A model generated the notes under the pieces. It was given only the letters and a program-made list of their open reading frames with translations, made no database searches and had not been told where the DNA came from. Shown here one piece after another: positions 13,819 through 16,153 of a stretch of DNA of 16,153 bases. The first letter of the stretch is position 1. Each line of letters begins with the position of its first letter. The stretch lies in the NCBI GenBank assembly GCA_038230975.1, contig JBBRMF010000107.1, positions 1 to 16,153 on the forward strand, written 5' to 3'. The DNA comes from JANXVV01 sp038230975 (lineage in GTDB: Bacteria; Planctomycetota; Phycisphaerae; Tepidisphaerales; Tepidisphaeraceae). A program made the translations under genes and the position numbers.

Positions 13819-15363
13819 ATGGCCATCCGCTCAAATGTTAGGCGTGCTGCTGTGAAGCGTAGTTCCGTAACCGCCGGGGCTTCGTCGTCACGCGGTGCGC
13901 GATCCGGTCTCAAAACTCGCACTTTGAAGCCCGTTAAACGTGAAGTTCGTCGAACCGAGCATTTATTGGACCGGAAGACCGCGCCGTTTGCTGAGGCAAA
14001 AACGGCGCCACCCGGACCCGGCATCGCCTTCAGCAAGGCTATGAGATACCTCGACACGCTCACTGATTTTGAGCGCCTGCGGATTGTGCGCTATAACAGC
14101 CAGAATTTCGATCTGGATCGCATGCGATCTTTGTTGCGGAAGATGGGGAACCCGCACGAACAGTTTAAGTCTATCCATGTGGCTGGAACCAAAGGCAAGG
14201 GAAGCACTTGCGCGATGATCGCTTCCATGCTTCAAGCCTGCGGATACAAGGTCGGAATTTATACCAGTCCTCACCTGATCGACATTCGCGAACGGATCTG
14301 CGTCAACGGAGAGATGATCTCCCATGCCGACTTCGCACGGATCATTCGTACGATTGAGCCGATCGGTACCAAAATGCGCCCGACACCGACTTACTTCGAT
14401 GTGTTGACTGCAACTGCATTTAAGTACTTTGCGGAACAGAAGATTGATATCGCGGTTGTGGAAACCGGACTCGGTGGCCGGTTGGATAGCACGAATGTGA
14501 TCACGCCGGAAGTGACGGCAATCACAAGCTTAAGCAAAGATCACATGGCTCAGCTCGGATACACGATCGCCAAGATCGCCGAGGAGAAGGCTGGCATTTT
14601 CAAGACAGGTGTTCCGGCGGTCACCGTACTGCAAGATCCGGAAGCCGAAGCCGTCTTAAAGCGCATCGCTGAAAAAGTGGGCGCTCCGTTAGACATCACC
14701 GGCAAAACCATCGAATTTAGCTTTCGATTCGAGTCGAGCCGAATGCTCGGGCCGCACAATCGAATTTGCCTGACGACACCGAACAGCAAGTTTGAGCACT
14801 TGGCTGTTCCGCTGGTGGGCGAGCACCAAGCCATCAACTGCGGTTTGGCATTGAGCGTCTTGGACAAGCTCAAAGGCCGCGGGATCGCGATCAATGACGC
14901 AAAGGCGATGGAAGGTCTGGCGAAAACCACCATGCCCGGTCGCATGGAAATCGTCAATGCGATGCCTCGGGTGATTGTCGACGGTGCCCACAATGCCGCC
15001 AGCCTTGATGCGGTGATGAAGGCCATCGGGCAGCACGTTCCTTATGATTCGATGGTCGTCATCTTCGGTTGTTGCGGCGACAAAGACGTCGCCGGAATGC
15101 TGGATCGTCTAAGCAGTGGTGCCGATAAAGTGATTTTCACGAAGGTTGACAGCATCCGTAGTGCCAATCCGGATGAATTGGCCGCTCGTTATGTTGAACT
15201 GTACGGAAAGATGGCCCAGGTTGCCCCGACTTTGGTAGAAGCCTTGGCGATCGCGAATCGGGCGGTCACCCGTGAAGATTTGATCTGCATCACCGGAAGC
15301 TTTTATCTGGTCGGCGAGGCCAAGAAGCATTTTGCGAATCTGCCAAAGCGGGATGCACAATAG
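13819..15363 (+). CDS. folC: Folylpolyglutamate synthase / dihydrofolate synthase
   Basis: Mur-ligase-family enzyme that adds glutamate to dihydropteroate and/or folates. The ATP loop VAGTKGKGST is at 121-130 (Lys where many members have Asn). TSPHLIDIRERI is at 149-160, ETGLGGRLDSTN at 215-226, a KDHMAQLGYT...EEKAGIFK segment follows, and the C-terminal domain has PGRMEI and VDGAHNAASLDA. The 514-residue frame is about 70 longer than usual. The first 68 or so residues are a disordered-looking Arg/Lys/Ser/Ala tail with no family match. ATG 13819 has AGGA 5 bases upstream. An internal ATG at 14041 would give 440 residues but cuts the first core helix (FSKAMRYLDTL). I keep the long form with some doubt. 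It converges on the QW-motif gene across a large inverted repeat. Confidence 0.93.
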   Translation: MAIRSNVRRAAVKRSSVTAGASSSRGARSGLKTRTLKPVKREVRRTEHLLDRKTAPFAEAKTAPPGPGIAFSKAMRYLDTLTDFERLRIVRYNSQNFDLDRMRSLLRKMGNPHEQFKSIHVAGTKGKGSTCAMIASMLQACGYKVGIYTSPHLIDIRERICVNGEMISHADFARIIRTIEPIGTKMRPTPTYFDVLTATAFKYFAEQKIDIAVVETGLGGRLDSTNVITPEVTAITSLSKDHMAQLGYTIAKIAEEKAGIFKTGVPAVTVLQDPEAEAVLKRIAEKVGAPLDITGKTIEFSFRFESSRMLGPHNRICLTTPNSKFEHLAVPLVGEHQAINCGLALSVLDKLKGRGIAINDAKAMEGLAKTTMPGRMEIVNAMPRVIVDGAHNAASLDAVMKAIGQHVPYDSMVVIFGCCGDKDVAGMLDRLSSGADKVIFTKVDSIRSANPDELAARYVELYGKMAQVAPTLVEALAIANRAVTREDLICITGSFYLVGEAKKHFANLPKRDAQ

Positions 15364-15373
15364 ATTTGACGAT

Positions 15374-15455
15374 ACCTTTTAGCGGTCGTGCCGAAGGCAC
15401 ACGTTTTTCATCATTCGATGTAAAACGCGTGCGTACGGCACGACCGATAAAAGGT
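15374..15455. terminator. Large inverted repeat between convergent genes, likely bidirectional terminator built from a REP-like element
   Basis: Two 34-base arms (15374-15407 and 15422-15455) match at 30 of 34 positions around a 14-base loop. The outer ends are ACCTTTTA / TAAAAGGT, the core is CGGTCGTGCCG / CGGCACGACCG, and the inner ends are CGTTTT / AAAACG. Each arm also holds a small palindrome (GTGCCGAAGGCAC on the left, GTGCGTACGGCAC on the right). It lies 11 bp after folC and 5 bp before the stop of the opposing gene, the ideal place for a two-way terminator. The CGTGCCG core suggests a dispersed REP-type origin. Confidence 0.72.
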
Positions 15456-15459
15456 GTTT

Positions 15460-16047
15460 TCAGGACCAACTGAGTTGCTGCGTCTGCGTCGTTGATCGAC
15501 TGCGGCGTACGGCGCTTTTCCACACATCGCGTTCAACACTTCCTTGAAATTGCTCATTCGCTTTGAACCAACGGATCGCATCGTCCAGCCGAACCGATGA
15601 TTGAAATACGGGCTGGTCTCCCAATTCGAGTATGACAAATGCCGAAATGAGCGCATCTTCTGGCATGCGGCGAAGCGGGAACTTCGGCCATAGACCTTCG
15701 GGCTTTTGAAGCCGCGCCAGAAAATCCATCCCGCGTCGAATGGCAACACCCTCACCAGTTCCACAAAGAAGAGCTCGCAAGCAGAGTGCCGTGGCAGCGG
15801 GGTTACCCCAAGAGCCATCTTCTTGTTGGGATACCAATAGAACGCGAAGCAACTGACGATACAGCGGAACGTGAGCCTGCATGAGTTCATCCATGCGGAT
15901 CAACGCCATCGCCGCCGCCGGGGCAATCCAGTCGCCCTCAGATTCGAACGTCATCCCGGATTCCGGTCGGCAGGCGACCAATTCCCGAAAGAGCCGTCCG
16001 TACAACTTAGCCGCCCAATTCCGCTCAATTTGTTTAACGGTCATCAT
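15460..16047 (-). CDS. Small alpha-toroid protein with a QW motif (prenyltransferase/squalene-cyclase-like repeat)
   Basis: A 195-residue, probably cytoplasmic helical protein. QQEDGSWGNPAATALCLRALL (about residues 74-94) is a clear QW-type motif of terpene cyclase and prenyltransferase alpha/alpha barrels. A weaker second repeat reads LQKPEGLWPKFPL (about 112-124), followed by DALISAFVILELG. Full squalene-hopene cyclases exceed 600 residues and need a DxDD motif; neither is present, so catalysis as a cyclase is unlikely. It may be a small binding or accessory protein. The start ATG 16047 has AAGGA (plus TCCTT 16056-16060) 8 bases upstream. The gene has a strong -35 and an operator-like array in front of it, implying regulated expression. 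Nothing else identifies its partner. Confidence 0.75.
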   Translation of the reverse strand: MMTVKQIERNWAAKLYGRLFRELVACRPESGMTFESEGDWIAPAAAMALIRMDELMQAHVPLYRQLLRVLLVSQQEDGSWGNPAATALCLRALLCGTGEGVAIRRGMDFLARLQKPEGLWPKFPLRRMPEDALISAFVILELGDQPVFQSSVRLDDAIRWFKANEQFQGSVERDVWKSAVRRSRSTTQTQQLSWS

Positions 16048-16076
16048 CGTGCACGTCCTTTCTGAATGATCGGATT

Positions 16077-16151
16077 TTGTTAGGTGTAAATATGCCCTAA
16101 CAAGAAAGGCGTGTCAAGACAAATTGTTAGGTATTTGTACGCTTTTTGTTA
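16077..16151 (-). promoter_or_regulatory. Promoter with repeated TTGTTAGG operator half-sites
   Basis: On the minus strand a perfect -35 TTGACA (plus 16112-16117) is 17 bp from CATATT (plus 16089-16094). Around it lie TTGTTAGG (16077-16084), its inverse CCTAACAA (16096-16103), another TTGTTAGG (16124-16131) and a partial TTGTTA (16146-16151). The first two form an inverted repeat with 8-bp arms and an 11-bp centre that spans the -10. The third lies just upstream of the -35. This arrangement is what a repressor bound over the promoter would need. The regulator is not in the window. Confidence 0.65.
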
Positions 16152-16153
16152 TC

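Noticed and set aside
15460..16047. Squalene-hopene cyclase or prenyltransferase enzyme
   Set aside because: Only one good QW motif and one weak repeat in 195 residues, with no DxDD or metal-site motif.
1..16153. tRNA genes, rRNA, CRISPR arrays, prophage or insertion-sequence genes
   Set aside because: None could be recognised by eye in either strand. No cloverleaf-like segment, regular spaced repeat, transposase or integrase motif was found.

Overview
The window looks like part of a planctomycete (PVC-group) chromosome. I infer this from overall protein character: a folylpolyglutamate synthase with the KGKGST loop and an unusual N-terminal tail, a RecA with a Lys-rich N-terminal extension, a prepilin peptidase with a long insert, small two-gene nucleotidyltransferase modules, mostly weak Shine-Dalgarno sites, and moderately high GC. 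The phylum call is an inference of moderate strength. No rRNA, tRNA, CRISPR array, integrase or transposase gene was seen, so most of the window is ordinary housekeeping sequence with accessory material in the gaps.

Layout. Positions 1-5840 are a leftward gene string: trpD (anthranilate phosphoribosyltransferase), a large PHP-domain/GT4 glycosyltransferase fusion, a double-domain nucleoside/BMP-type ABC ATPase, and the start of its membrane permease. The last three are stop-to-start coupled (TAATG, TAGATG). The permease runs off the left edge and carries a perfect 79-bp repeat at 168-bp spacing, either an in-frame duplication or an assembly-end artefact. A 106-bp divergent gap holding two overlapping, mutually exclusive hairpins separates trpD from a rightward operon: shikimate kinase (aroK), prepilin peptidase (PilD/GspO type) and a small two-helix membrane protein.

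Positions 8061-8534 carry no gene but hold a REP-like palindrome, an imperfect inverted repeat of about 36-bp arms, and a promoter followed by a strongly folded leader in front of recA. recA ends in a textbook terminator. A REPIN-like pair of inverted palindromes then precedes asd (aspartate-semialdehyde dehydrogenase).

Positions 10927-11946, leftward, contain a tandemly duplicated two-gene module: a short protein with a TDETGEVDLSL motif overlapping a MNT-like nucleotidyltransferase. The downstream copy is intact; the upstream copy has lost the catalytic half of its nucleotidyltransferase. The pair lies 39 bp downstream of rimO (ribosomal protein S12 methylthiotransferase). Divergent from rimO across a 321-bp gap is folC. 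folC converges, over a large inverted repeat, on a small alpha-toroid (QW-motif) protein whose promoter is studded with TTGTTAGG half-sites, suggesting tight repression.

The most interesting items are the nucleotidyltransferase/small-partner module with its broken paralogue, the structured recA leader, the operator array in front of the QW-motif gene, and the PHP-glycosyltransferase fusion coupled to a nucleoside-type ABC transporter. None of these has been tested against databases here.
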